From a virus, in IMG/VR virus record IMGVR_UViG_3300042691_015253, positions 1 to 35,003 of that record: a stretch of 35,003 bases of DNA; one strand, written 5' to 3'. Position 1 is the stretch's first letter. Each line of letters opens with the position of its first letter. Below are positions 12,769 to 21,516 of the stretch, one piece after another. The position numbers and the translations under genes are program-made. The notes beneath the pieces were generated by a model. It was not told the DNA's origin. It saw nothing but the letters and a program-made list of their open reading frames with translations, and did not search any database.

Positions 12769-12959
12769 CGGACCACCTCCCTCAGGCAGACGAACGCCTG
12801 ACGAGGGAAGCCGATGACTAGCAGCGTGAGAGCTGCGCCGCAGAGGATGGACACAGAGGCGGCTAGAATGCCAAGCCTCAGAGCAGTGCTAGCCAACTGA
12901 GCTAGTTGCCCTGGGTGCTTGACAGAGCCGCAAATTGCGGAACTGTCAGGTATCGTCAT
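12765..12959 (-). CDS. Small one-helix membrane protein divergent from the recombinase
   Basis: 64 residues from ATG at 12959, whose start shares CATG with the recombinase ATG on the other strand. An in-frame TTG at 12896 is an alternative that would clear the palindrome. A hydrophobic helix (RLGILAASVSILCGAALTLL VIGF, about residues 28-51) is followed by PRQAFVCLREVVR. Its stop overlaps the exonuclease start as ATGA, which supports a real gene. No family is recognised. The 29-bp palindrome occupies its first codons. Confidence 0.55.
   Translation of the reverse strand: MTIPDSSAICGSVKHPGQLAQLASTALRLGILAASVSILCGAALTLLVIGFPRQAFVCLREVVR
12920..12948. promoter_or_regulatory. 29-bp interrupted palindrome before the recombinase
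   Basis: Centred on A at 12934, outer arms TGACAG (12920-12925) and CTGTCA (12943-12948) and inner arms CCGCAA (12928-12933) and TTGCGG (12935-12940) are perfect inverted repeats; only the 2-nt spacers AG/AA fail to pair, so 12 of 14 positions match. It ends 9 nt before the recombinase ATG and lies within the 5' end of the divergent gene. It could be an operator, a recombinase-binding site or a hairpin near the recombinase ribosome binding site. Confidence 0.6.
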
Positions 12960-13776
12960 GCTACTCTCCGACTACGCTTCCCGCTACGCCAACCGAATTG
13001 GTGCTTCTCCCGGCTATTTGGAGCAGCTTTTGGTCTTCACCAAGCGGCTGCCCTGGCACGTGGAGGAGATCACCACCGACATGGTGGACTCCTACCTCAC
13101 GGATGCCCTCACCCATTTGAGGGCCCAGACAGTCGCTAACCACCGCAGGCTCCTCACAACCCTCATGCGTGATGCAGCCCGCAACGGACTGAACACGTGT
13201 ATAGCACGTGGATTCCGACGCGTCAAGGTACCCAGGCCGGTGCCAAGGGCGCTTTCCAAGGAGGAGATCCGTGCGGCTGTCGAAGCTGCTCGCAAGACCA
13301 AGGGTCATTTCCGTGACCTCCGAAAGTCCGACTTCCTTGTCGCCTGGTTCCTGACCGCCTACTGCACCGGCTTGCGTGCCGGCGACCTCATGGAGGTGAG
13401 GTGGGATCAAGTTCGCGGCCGACGAATGTATGTACGCCAATCCAAGACGTCAACACCCCACGTAGCGGTTTTTACCGACGAGGCGTTGGACGCGTGCAAG
13501 GCCCTTCCTCGGAAGCAGAGGATCTTTGGAGACTTCGCTGCGATGAACACCATCCAGCAATGGGTCAAGGCATGCATGCTGTCGGCTGGCCTGGATGCTA
13601 GCACTAAGTTCCTGCGGCGCTCTGCCGCAACTTATGCCAAGGTCCAGGGCAAAAATCCCAAGCACGTTCTCGGACACCTGACCGATGGCCTCGCGGAGCG
13701 GCACTACGTCGATCAGCTTCTATATGAGGAAGAGGCCGGCATCAACGGCGAGCCGCTACCGTCGGTGCTGGGCTAG
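12958..13776 (+). CDS. int: Tyrosine recombinase / integrase
   Basis: 272 residues from ATG at 12958; TTG at 12919 would add 13 residues through the palindrome and is less likely. The N-terminal core-binding domain (about 1-90) includes WHVEEITTDMVDSYL and LRAQTVANHRRLL. The catalytic domain has Arg 140 (CTGLRAGDLMEVRWD), Lys 163 (VRQSKTS), KFLRRSAATY with Arg 220, LGH with His 240, and nucleophile Tyr 250 (ERHYVD). The first His of the usual H-x-x-R box is Lys here, as I recall from some planctomycete and phage enzymes. It is the only plus-strand gene and points towards the virion genes. Integration or genome resolution is the likely role. Confidence 0.9.
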   Translation: MLLSDYASRYANRIGASPGYLEQLLVFTKRLPWHVEEITTDMVDSYLTDALTHLRAQTVANHRRLLTTLMRDAARNGLNTCIARGFRRVKVPRPVPRALSKEEIRAAVEAARKTKGHFRDLRKSDFLVAWFLTAYCTGLRAGDLMEVRWDQVRGRRMYVRQSKTSTPHVAVFTDEALDACKALPRKQRIFGDFAAMNTIQQWVKACMLSAGLDASTKFLRRSAATYAKVQGKNPKHVLGHLTDGLAERHYVDQLLYEEEAGINGEPLPSVLG

Positions 13777-14054
13777 GTGTCGTTCTTGTACCCCGGTCTG
13801 TCGGAGATGCGGCCGACCCTATAGGTGGGCCGAATCAGGTCTGGCTTGGTCTTCGCGTTGCTCATGGCCGGGTTGCTGATGTTTCCCGGACGACGCTCGC
13901 CCTCGCCCTTGCGCCACACGCCAACCTCTTTGCCGCGCCGGTACTCCTCCAGCGAGATGCCCATCCGCTTTGCCTCGGCCTCGTCCATGTACTGGGCGAA
14001 CAGGTTCTCGTCTGGCCGGCGAAGCCTGCGGATATTGTCTTCGGCGTTAGGCAT
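13773..14054 (-). CDS. Small basic hypothetical protein at end of the virion run
   Basis: 93 residues from ATG at 14054, overlapping the large protein's stop by 8 nt. Hydrophilic: RRLRRPDENLFAQYMDEAEA, MGISLEEYRRGKEVGVWRKG, then a basic Ser/Pro/Arg tail ending GYKNDT. No family. Its TAG stop and the recombinase TAG stop overlap within one CTAG, so the two converge with no spacer. Being last after the internal-protein genes it may be a minor virion component. Confidence 0.6.
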   Translation of the reverse strand: MPNAEDNIRRLRRPDENLFAQYMDEAEAKRMGISLEEYRRGKEVGVWRKGEGERRPGNISNPAMSNAKTKPDLIRPTYRVGRISDRPGYKNDT

Positions 14055-17000
14055 TCTGCACCCCCAGGATCGCCAGCGGGTCGTTCTCCATCTTCTTCCG
14101 CTCGCGGGCCTTCTTCGCGGCCTCAGACTGGAGGACCCGGTACAAGAGATACTGCCGCTGCTCCTGCGGCGATAGCTTCACCAGGTCCTCTGGCTTGATG
14201 AACAGGTTTTCGTAGCTGCTCATGCCCTTGGCCTGGTCTAACAACTGGTTCAGGGTGGTGCGGGCCGCAAGCCGGGCGGTCCGCTCCTGGTCAACGTCCT
14301 GCACCTTCACGCCCGTCAGCGTGTTGACCAGGAACTTGGCGGCACGCTCCTGCGGGCTGATGCGCGTGTCGAATAGCTGCCGTCCGGCACCAAAGACCCG
14401 CGAGCCGCCGGGGAAGTTAAACATGACCTGGTCCCAGAGCCGGCCTCCCGGGAGATCAAGCTGCTCCGCCAGCGAGTACAGGTCAGACAACTGCCGGCCG
14501 CTGTAGAACTGACGGTTGGTAAAGAACTCTAGCGGCGCCTTGAACAACGGGTTCGTCTGGCCAAGCAGGTTCTGCCCGGTCTTGGTCAGCATGTCGATTG
14601 CCTGGCCTGTGAGCGTGTTGCCAACACCCGGCGTCAGGAGGTTCAGCAGGCCTTCATGTGGCAGGTCGATGTTTGTGAGAACACGCGTGATGCCAGGAGT
14701 GTTGACGCCAAGCAGCGGGAACGCGGGGTCGATAGGAATCGCCGCGGACTGTCGCAGGTACTCCGGGGTAAACCGATCCTCCGACGGCTCGGAGAGGCGA
14801 TTGATCCCGCGGATGCTCTGGCCCATGATGCCGGACGGGTTGTTGATCAGCTCCTGGGCGACGAGCGGAGAGATGCCCTTGGTGTAGGAGTAGAACGGAA
14901 TGATCCGCTTCAGGATGTCGCGCTCAAAAGCGGTGAACGCCTCCGGGCGGTAGTTCACCTGCGTCAGGTCAGCGACGGCCTTGGCTGCGGCCGGCGCGTC
15001 GCCCTTGCGGACGCGGGTGAGGTAGGTGCCGATGCGGTTGAACGCATCGCTGCCCTCCGCAGCCCGGTCGCCAAGCTCAAGCAGCCAGTTCTTGTTGCCC
15101 TCGGAGTTTCGCAGCGACCACAACAGGTCGTACGGGATGGGACGGCGCCGGATCCGCTCGCCCATGCCCTGGAAGATCGGCCCAGCACCGCCGGGGAACG
15201 TCTCGTTGTACGTGAGATTGCTGGCCTGTCGCCCCAGGTCATCCGACACAGATCCGAACGTGAGCCCCTCGCCGGCAGCCTCCGTGAGGAACTTGCGGAC
15301 CCGGGCCTCGGCAAGCTGCTCGGCCGAAGGCGCTGGGCCGACAGGGAACAGGTCGTCTATCTGATACCCAGGCGCACGCTCAAGCTGCTTGGCGAGCGGG
15401 CCGTAGTTGCCACCACGTACACCCACAGCCGCCGCGGCGTCAAACGGATTGAACCCGCCCTGAGTAGCCCCCGCGAATGCACCGGAATACATGTCACGCA
15501 CGTAACGGGCGGGCCACAAAAGCGCGAGCGACTTGAATTGCTGGGTGTACGCGTCAATCGCCTTGAACAGGCCCTGCGCCTCACGCGGCGCCCTCGCACT
15601 AGTGAGGTTGGTGTTGAGCCTGTCAACCAGATCACGCGAGAACGAGCGCTTGCCAAGCAGCTCCTCTGGGCTTACCCCCATGCGGCGAGCCAGCGCCAAC
15701 ACGCCAGCGTCGTCCTCCTTGGTGGCCATGAACCCAAGCTCGCGGAGCGCTTCAAGCGGCGTGTACACAGCCCCGCCGGGTACGTCGTCCGCCGCCTGGA
15801 GCAGGGCGTTGGACGAAAGCTCATCAAGTAGGACGTCGGCCGTCGCTTCTCGCCTGGCGCTGTGGCGCACGTAGCTGGAGAGGTCGTTGAGCGAGTTGCC
15901 GTATAGCGGGATGCCTTCGTTGGCACGTTGCAGCGGCGTGCGGCGGAGGCTGTCGGCCAGGTCCTCATAGGCCTGCTGCTGCCGGCGAGCGACCTCAGCG
16001 GCCCTCTCCATGGCCTCGTCGCTGAGGTCCTTGGGGTCAAGGCCTTTAGCCATGTAGTCAAACGGCATTCCGCCGTTGCGGATCGGCTGGAACTCCGAAG
16101 CGTTGGCGGTCAGCCAATCGTCCAGGATTAGGCGAGCCTCGGTGTTGGGGGCGTTCCTGAGCGCGGCCTGGAGGTCCGCGTCCTGGTACATCTTGTTGAG
16201 GACCCACCGCGGGAATGCCTCGGTGTACCCACGGCGAGACGAGCGGGTGCCGTCGTTGATCGACGCCACCGCACGGTCACGCAGTGGGATGGCCTTGGTG
16301 CCCTGGAACCTCGGATCGTACGTGGCAGCAGGGATGTCGGTGGCCTGCCGCGTGAAGTACCGGATGAAGTTGGGCAGTTCCTTGTGCTTGAGCGGAATGC
16401 CGAGACGCTCGGCCCTTGCCAGCGCATCCCTCTGCTCGTCAATGGCAAACCGAACGGCCTGCCGGATGTTGGGGTCGCGGAACAGCCCTCGCATCTCAGG
16501 AGGAAGCTGTCGGAACTGCTTCTCCATGACGTCGCCAAACGCCCTGGCAAACTCCTGCGACCGGACGATCTCCTCTCCGGACAAGCCTGCTAGCGTGGTG
16601 CCGGCAAAAGCATTTGGGTTTGTCTCTGCGTACCTGCCAACGTCCTGCATGAGCTGAACATGCATCTGCGCAAGACGGCGGTTTACATCCCGCATCGCCG
16701 TCTGCTCAGCACTCGTCACTCGCCGGCCGAACATCTGGCCAGCCTCGTCGTCAAACCCCTTGACACGGCTGTCGAACAGCGCCTGCGCGCCACGCAGCAC
16801 TGGGCCGATGACTGGCGTGGCACGGGCGTTGGTCTGCAGCCAGTCGCTGCCGCGGGCGAGGTAGTCGCCAACGGTGGACCCGTACATGTCGAACGCGTCG
16901 TCAACGAGGTACGGAACTTTGAGGTAGTTGCTTCTGGCAAGCGGCTGAGTCCACTGTTCTGCGGTGCCTCCGACCTGCTCAAACGCACGCTGGGCGTCCA

Positions 17001-17658
17001 GCAGCGACTGCTGGCGGGCGGCATCCTCCGCAAGTGTGCGGACGGCAACGTCATCGATGTCACGCCCAGCCCGTGTTGCGGCCTGCTCGGCCAGGTCGTC
17101 AGCAAGGTAGGATGGCGTGGCGTTGCGAAGGAACGTCGCTGGACCAGTGTTGGGCAGCGCCCCAGTCTCGGCGGCGCGGGCGGCGCGCAGCACCAGGTCG
17201 TCGCCGGCCGTACCCATGAGCCCGGCACGCGTTGCGGCCTTGGCGGCGGCCGTCTTGGCGCCTGTTCCCAGGAGTGCCGTTAACCCAAAAGAGGCGTAGG
17301 TTAGCGGGTCCAGAAGGATCTCGGCACCAAGCCCGCCTGCGAAGTTTCCCCAGTTGTCTTCTGACCCAACCAAGCCGTATTGCCGCAGCAGCTCGCGGCC
17401 GGTAACGCGCTCGTCTGAGGTGCCAAACACAGACAGTGGATCGCCGGCCAGGATGCCGCGGACGAGAGCGCCAGGCGTGTCCAGTGCGTAGCCAAATGCC
17501 GACAGTCCAGATGAGCCCTGGTTGGCAAGCTCGCGGAGGAGCGAGCCCTTCTCCTCCTCCGGCATGAGGTCGGCTAGGGTGCGTCGCTTCCTGAGTGGCA
17601 CAATCCCAATCGGATCGATGTCGTCACTGTAGATATCAAACAGCGGTGACTGGGACAT
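14047..17658 (-). CDS. Large internal virion / DNA-ejection protein candidate
   Basis: 1203 residues from ATG at 17658 (MSQSPLFDIY), 4 nt after the previous stop; the frame extends upstream but overlaps that gene. Ala/Leu/Arg-rich and mostly helical. A glycine/alanine stretch near the start (NFAGGLGAEILLDPLTYASF, about residue 110) could touch membranes. Near 905-930 is FERDILKRIIPFYSYTKG, a motif (F-E-x-x-x-x-K-R-x-x-P-F-Y-x-x-x) I recall from very large environmental-phage structural proteins. In size and position it parallels T7 gp16, which enters the host envelope. No transglycosylase motif was seen. Confidence 0.6.
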   Translation of the reverse strand: MSQSPLFDIYSDDIDPIGIVPLRKRRTLADLMPEEEKGSLLRELANQGSSGLSAFGYALDTPGALVRGILAGDPLSVFGTSDERVTGRELLRQYGLVGSEDNWGNFAGGLGAEILLDPLTYASFGLTALLGTGAKTAAAKAATRAGLMGTAGDDLVLRAARAAETGALPNTGPATFLRNATPSYLADDLAEQAATRAGRDIDDVAVRTLAEDAARQQSLLDAQRAFEQVGGTAEQWTQPLARSNYLKVPYLVDDAFDMYGSTVGDYLARGSDWLQTNARATPVIGPVLRGAQALFDSRVKGFDDEAGQMFGRRVTSAEQTAMRDVNRRLAQMHVQLMQDVGRYAETNPNAFAGTTLAGLSGEEIVRSQEFARAFGDVMEKQFRQLPPEMRGLFRDPNIRQAVRFAIDEQRDALARAERLGIPLKHKELPNFIRYFTRQATDIPAATYDPRFQGTKAIPLRDRAVASINDGTRSSRRGYTEAFPRWVLNKMYQDADLQAALRNAPNTEARLILDDWLTANASEFQPIRNGGMPFDYMAKGLDPKDLSDEAMERAAEVARRQQQAYEDLADSLRRTPLQRANEGIPLYGNSLNDLSSYVRHSARREATADVLLDELSSNALLQAADDVPGGAVYTPLEALRELGFMATKEDDAGVLALARRMGVSPEELLGKRSFSRDLVDRLNTNLTSARAPREAQGLFKAIDAYTQQFKSLALLWPARYVRDMYSGAFAGATQGGFNPFDAAAAVGVRGGNYGPLAKQLERAPGYQIDDLFPVGPAPSAEQLAEARVRKFLTEAAGEGLTFGSVSDDLGRQASNLTYNETFPGGAGPIFQGMGERIRRRPIPYDLLWSLRNSEGNKNWLLELGDRAAEGSDAFNRIGTYLTRVRKGDAPAAAKAVADLTQVNYRPEAFTAFERDILKRIIPFYSYTKGISPLVAQELINNPSGIMGQSIRGINRLSEPSEDRFTPEYLRQSAAIPIDPAFPLLGVNTPGITRVLTNIDLPHEGLLNLLTPGVGNTLTGQAIDMLTKTGQNLLGQTNPLFKAPLEFFTNRQFYSGRQLSDLYSLAEQLDLPGGRLWDQVMFNFPGGSRVFGAGRQLFDTRISPQERAAKFLVNTLTGVKVQDVDQERTARLAARTTLNQLLDQAKGMSSYENLFIKPEDLVKLSPQEQRQYLLYRVLQSEAAKKARERKKMENDPLAILGVQNA

Positions 17659-17662
17659 TGCG

Positions 17663-19621
17663 CTATCCAGTCCATCCGCCGTCGGCGCCGCCAGCTGCAG
17701 GACCCGTTGCGCCAGATGGCGGCATGACAGGCGAAGGCGCAGCTCCGGACGTATCGCCAAGAATCATTTCGATTTCTTCCTGGCTGTACCCATCAGGACT
17801 ATCGACAAGCGCGGCCCTGGCGCGGCGCTCGGCCGACACCCCATCGGCGGCGCCCTTGCGCGCTTGGTTGGCAGTGGCGCGGCCTCGTCTCATGCGCTCT
17901 TCTTGCCGCAGCCGCTCTTGGTATTGCAAAACGGCCATATCCTGCCCACCCTGAGCAAACCCGGCGCCCTGAGCGACATTCAAACCAAGCCGCGTCATTA
18001 CCTGGTTGTGCGCGGCCTGAACATCGTTTGGCGTAGCTCCGCCGATGTCGCCTCCGGACAGGCGGTTGGCCAGGACCTGGTTCTGCCACTCCGGCGGCAG
18101 CATCCCCAGTCCTGCAGAGAACGCTCGCGTGCCACCAGGCCCGCTGGTTGGCTGGCCTCCGGCAAGCATGGCAGCCTGGCGGGCGGCCTTGATGCGATCT
18201 AGGCGGTCGCGGTCGCGGTTCGTCTGTGCCTGGTCGCGGGCACGGTCATACATCGCGTGCGAGCCTGGAGCAGGAGCGGGCTTTCCGGCATCGCGAGCAG
18301 CCCGAGCCTCCGCCTCTGCCTGCGACACAAGCCCCTCGGCCTCGGTATACGTCATGCCGCCGCTTTCCGCGATGGCCTTGATGCGGGCCCTGCGGGCGCG
18401 TGGGGACCCTGGGGCGAATCCTCCGAACCCCTGCGGGACCTCGTTGTACGCCTTCGCGGCTCCGCGGCCAGTGTACTTGTAGACCCGCCTCTTCGCGCCA
18501 GTGATGTCGCGCTCGGTATCTACTATCTCATACCCATGCTCTTCCAGGTCCGGCCGCATTCCAGGAACGCCATCGCGGCCGACCTGGTCCGGGTGGTACT
18601 CCGCACTCACCATGTACCGCACGCCATCCGGTGTCTGGATGGGCACCATCCCGCGTGCCGCCATGTCCATGTCGCGGTTGGAAAAGTCGTACCCCCCAGA
18701 GCCAGAGGGGGCGCGGTAGTTGTACTGGTACTGCTCTTCAGGACTCATCTCGCGGGACACGGACGTCGGCACGCCCGTCGGATCGTTTGGCCCTGGCACC
18801 CTGCGTCCTGGTGTCTGCAGCTCAGAAGACCTGCCGCCGGCCAGGCGAGAGTCAAGCTCTGCATGCGTGCTGGTGGTGCCCTCCTTGCCTCGGCGAGAGG
18901 CCTCCACCTGGGCTGCCTGCCAAGCGTCGTTGGGCGACATTTTCTTGTTCTTAACAAGGTGCGTGGCAACCCTCCGTACAAGGCTGATGTCGGCACCCTC
19001 AAACGCCTCCCAACCCTGCCACATGTCGTCTTGCTCAGACGGCGCAGGCTTCGACGCGGGCTTAGATCCGAACTGCACTTCGCCGTCCGCGGGCAGGGGC
19101 AGACTGGCCCCTGCATTGCGGCTGTAGCTTTCAAGCGGCGGGAGCTGCGACGCTGGCTTGCGCGCAGGAGTGCGCTGGGGAGCAGTTTGGGATCGCGCAG
19201 CCTTTCCGCGCTGCCGATACGCGTCCTCTGCATTCATAACAGCAAGTTCGCGAGCATCGCCTGGGTCCATTCCGCGGCGAATGTACTCTTGCTCCATGTC
19301 CACAATGATTTTTTCGCTGAGTGTGTACTGCGGCACCTCCTTCTCTGCTATTTCAGTCGCCATCTCAGGCGAGTAGACGCCTGGATTCTCCACCATGATT
19401 TGATTGGCCCGGCTCCGCACAGACTCAACGCGGTCCCAAACAGGGTAACCTGAAAAGTTGAGCGGATTGTCGTTGGGCTGCATCCACTCGTCAGCGCCAA
19501 GCGCGCCCTGAGGAATGTCAGGGAGCGGATAGTCCCGGCCCCAGAGCTTTTGAGACGTCCGCCGCAGATCATCAGCCTGCCGCTGCCGCCAGGTCGCTTC
19601 GTCCATCCAGCCGGTAGGCAT
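17663..19621 (-). CDS. Internal virion protein candidate
   Basis: 652 residues from ATG at 19621, 2 nt after the upstream stop. Hydrophilic and helical, with Arg/Ala/Gln/Gly-rich low complexity (AYRQRGKAARSQTAPQRTP, GKPAPAPGSHAMYDRARDQ). There is one compact aromatic/beta region (GGYDFSNRDMDMAARGMVPI to VYKYTGRGAAKAY, about 310-400). The end is Gly/Ser/Pro-rich (PPSGATGPAAGGADGGWTG). No known family. It is placed between two similar genes in the run after the nozzle and collagen-like proteins, so a virion core or ejection role is inferred. Confidence 0.55.
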   Translation of the reverse strand: MPTGWMDEATWRQRQADDLRRTSQKLWGRDYPLPDIPQGALGADEWMQPNDNPLNFSGYPVWDRVESVRSRANQIMVENPGVYSPEMATEIAEKEVPQYTLSEKIIVDMEQEYIRRGMDPGDARELAVMNAEDAYRQRGKAARSQTAPQRTPARKPASQLPPLESYSRNAGASLPLPADGEVQFGSKPASKPAPSEQDDMWQGWEAFEGADISLVRRVATHLVKNKKMSPNDAWQAAQVEASRRGKEGTTSTHAELDSRLAGGRSSELQTPGRRVPGPNDPTGVPTSVSREMSPEEQYQYNYRAPSGSGGYDFSNRDMDMAARGMVPIQTPDGVRYMVSAEYHPDQVGRDGVPGMRPDLEEHGYEIVDTERDITGAKRRVYKYTGRGAAKAYNEVPQGFGGFAPGSPRARRARIKAIAESGGMTYTEAEGLVSQAEAEARAARDAGKPAPAPGSHAMYDRARDQAQTNRDRDRLDRIKAARQAAMLAGGQPTSGPGGTRAFSAGLGMLPPEWQNQVLANRLSGGDIGGATPNDVQAAHNQVMTRLGLNVAQGAGFAQGGQDMAVLQYQERLRQEERMRRGRATANQARKGAADGVSAERRARAALVDSPDGYSQEEIEMILGDTSGAAPSPVMPPSGATGPAAGGADGGWTG

Positions 19622-19623
19622 AA

Positions 19624-20511
19624 CTATCTCCCGTATCGCTGCAGCAGAATCCGACTGATGGCCTCAGACGGGCTCTCGTTGTCGAAAGAAATCGCCGGGT
19701 CTTCTGTAAAAATGTCCGGTGCGAGGTCGTCCATGCTCGGAACCTTCACGCGAGCGAGGCCCGCAGCGGCATTCTCAATCGATGGAACTCCAGAGTCGAA
19801 GACAATGTCCTGGCCCATGTCGTCCATAGCGTCCATCAGGTCGGCGCTGTTGCGCTCGCGAACTGCACGGCGAAATGCCAGGCGGTCCATGTAGTCCTTG
19901 TCGTCAGCGGCCCGCTGTTGCGACTTGCCGGCGACGTCATATGCGCCGTAGCCAAGCGCCCCAACGGCAGCACCCGGCACGCCGTACCGCAGTGCCGCCT
20001 TTCCCATGGCTTCCGTAGCTGCCTTGGTCTGAACCCGGCGGCGCTCTGAGGCAGCAGCCCGTTGAATGGCCGCAGCACGGGCGTCGTCCTGAGCCTGGAA
20101 CGCAACGGCCGCCATGGACTGCGCACGCTGCTCCGGGCTCAGCCGATCCAGGCGGGAACGCATCAAGGCGTTGCTGCGAACCGCATCGATGGCGGCATTG
20201 GACGGCGAGTCTGCGTTCTCCAGGGCCGCCTCGCCGGCCGACTGCATGACGCGGCGCTCTGCCCAGGAGCGGGGCCCACCCACGGCAGCGTATTCCACGG
20301 ACACGGGGTCAAGCACTGGCCCTGGAACTTCGACCCGCACCTCAGGCGCCTCCATGGCAGAGAGTTTGCGGGCCAGGTCATCGATCACATCCTGCGACCG
20401 GCCGAAGTAGATGGCGTCGTTCAGGGCCGTCCGCGCAAGATTCCGGACGACGTCCGCCTTGCGGGCCTCGTCGGCCATCTCGGTCAACGCACGCCGGATA
20501 AGCTCACTCAT
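19624..20511 (-). CDS. Helical virion-associated protein candidate
   Basis: 295 residues from ATG at 20511 (ATGA overlap). Long charged helices (SELIRRALTEMADEARKADV, RSRLDRLSPEQRAQSMAAVA, AAIQRAAASERRRVQTKAAT) are followed by a short Gly/Ala-rich hydrophobic stretch, YGVPGAAVGALGYGAYDVAG (about 173-192). The C-terminus is acidic and ends ISRILLQRYGR. No family. Short glycine-rich hydrophobic segments in helical internal proteins can mark membrane insertion during ejection, but that is speculation here. Confidence 0.5.
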   Translation of the reverse strand: MSELIRRALTEMADEARKADVVRNLARTALNDAIYFGRSQDVIDDLARKLSAMEAPEVRVEVPGPVLDPVSVEYAAVGGPRSWAERRVMQSAGEAALENADSPSNAAIDAVRSNALMRSRLDRLSPEQRAQSMAAVAFQAQDDARAAAIQRAAASERRRVQTKAATEAMGKAALRYGVPGAAVGALGYGAYDVAGKSQQRAADDKDYMDRLAFRRAVRERNSADLMDAMDDMGQDIVFDSGVPSIENAAAGLARVKVPSMDDLAPDIFTEDPAISFDNESPSEAISRILLQRYGR

Positions 20512-20750
20512 GCCCGCTTGCCCTTCTTCGGCTCTTCGTCGTCCACGGCGATCTTGCTCACTGCGCCACGCTTCTCCTCATGGAGATCAGCGAGGTCGTT
20601 TGATTCCTTGTGGGCCTGCTCCAGCTGGTCCAGGACCTCTTGCTCCTCGTCGCCGTCGGACGCGGCCATGAGCTGCTGGATAATGCGTGCCATGGCAGAC
20701 TTGGTGAGGTCGCCTGGAATCGCAACGCTGACTGACTTCTTCGCGGCCAT
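20508..20750 (-). CDS. Small charged helical protein
   Basis: 80 residues from ATG at 20750, 2 nt after the preceding stop. Starts MAAKKSVSVAIPGDLTKSAM, then an acidic helix (ASDGDEEQEVLDQLEQAHKE) and a basic end (KKGKRA). The charge pattern resembles small scaffold- or chaperone-like phage proteins, but no family is recognised. It is coupled to the 295-residue protein by ATGA. Confidence 0.55.
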   Translation of the reverse strand: MAAKKSVSVAIPGDLTKSAMARIIQQLMAASDGDEEQEVLDQLEQAHKESNDLADLHEEKRGAVSKIAVDDEEPKKGKRA

Positions 20751-20752
20751 GG

Positions 20753-21172
20753 TTACCTCAGTAGTCCCCCAAGAATGTTGCTGGCAATACCCATCATCGC
20801 TCCCTGACGCTGCAAGGCGTCCGACTGCTGCCCGTATGCGTTCTGCTGCTGAAGGCCACCAAGCGCCTGGGCGTACTGCTCATTGGCCTGCTGGCCCTGC
20901 AACTGCACGCCAGCGTTGTAGGCACCCTGCTGGAGATTCTGCGAGTAAGCGTCAGCGATGGCGTTGGCCATCTCGCTGGCTCCCTGGATGCCAGCCTGGT
21001 TCATCTGGGCCCGGCCAACGGAAATGCCAGGGCGAATCAGGTTGCCACGCTTGAGCGCGCCACGCGGATCCCCAATCGCCAGGGCCTGTGCTTGCGAGGT
21101 GTTGAACAGCGCCGCTACTTGTGGGTCACCAATACCGGCAGGCGCGGGCGTGTAGACGTTGACGTTATTCAA
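20753..21172 (-). CDS. Gln/Ala-rich small virion protein candidate
   Basis: 139 residues from TTG at 21172, overlapping the upstream stop (TTGA). VYTPAPAGIGDPQVAAL is followed by a Gln/Ala/Asn-rich helix (QNLQQGAYNAGVQLQGQQAN, EQYAQALGGLQQQNAYG) and a glycine-rich hydrophobic end (MMGIASNILGGLL). Composition and repeats resemble the two genes before it, suggesting a related family by duplication. No known domain. Confidence 0.5.
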   Translation of the reverse strand: MNNVNVYTPAPAGIGDPQVAALFNTSQAQALAIGDPRGALKRGNLIRPGISVGRAQMNQAGIQGASEMANAIADAYSQNLQQGAYNAGVQLQGQQANEQYAQALGGLQQQNAYGQQSDALQRQGAMMGIASNILGGLLR

Positions 21173-21516
21173 GAGAACAGCCCCTGGAGGAGCGGGCTCA
21201 CCACCCCAAGCCGCGACGACGCCAGCTTGCGCTGCTGGTCCTCTGCCTGCGACATTTGCTGTAGGCCGGACAATGCCAGCGCTTGCTTGGCTTGCAGCTG
21301 TTGCAGTTCAGCGTCAGAGTTTGCCTTGCTGGCAGCGGCGTCGAAGCCGGCGGCGTTGATGCTGCCGGCGGAGTCCAAGATGTCCTGCTGGTTCTGGCCG
21401 TACGCTGCGTATGGCGACCGCATCCGCAGCCCGGCAAGAGCGTCGGCACGCTGCTGCTGGGAGTAAGGGAGCGGCGGATTAAACGACGAGTCGTACGTGA
21501 TCACTGTGTCACCCAC
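21169..21516 (-). CDS. Gln/Ala-rich small virion protein candidate
   Basis: About 115 residues from GTG at 21516, which overlaps the upstream stop by 8 nt; TTG at 21558 gives 129 residues but no better ribosome binding site. Starts VGDTVITYDSSFNPPLPYSQ, then a Gln/Ala/Ser helix (NSDAELQQLQAKQALALSGL, QQMSQAEDQQRKLASSRLG) ending PLLQGLFS. The ending resembles the next gene's GGLL end, so both may bind the same particle surface. Function unknown. Confidence 0.5.
   Translation of the reverse strand: MGDTVITYDSSFNPPLPYSQQQRADALAGLRMRSPYAAYGQNQQDILDSAGSINAAGFDAAASKANSDAELQQLQAKQALALSGLQQMSQAEDQQRKLASSRLGVVSPLLQGLFS

Noticed and set aside
12919-12924. TTGACA as a -35 box for the recombinase
   Set aside because: No acceptable -10 at 16-18 nt; the hexamer is part of the palindrome and more likely belongs to that site.
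14656-15831. Large plus-strand open frame (391 codons) opposite the 1203-residue gene
   Set aside because: Arg/Leu-rich shadow with no domains, no ribosome binding site and poor codon pattern; the minus frame is clearly coding.
18257-19453. Plus-strand open frame of 398 codons
   Set aside because: Antisense to the 652-residue gene; composition is typical of a GC-rich shadow.
20062-21054. Plus-strand open frame of 330 codons
   Set aside because: Antisense to three coupled minus-strand genes with no sensible protein features.
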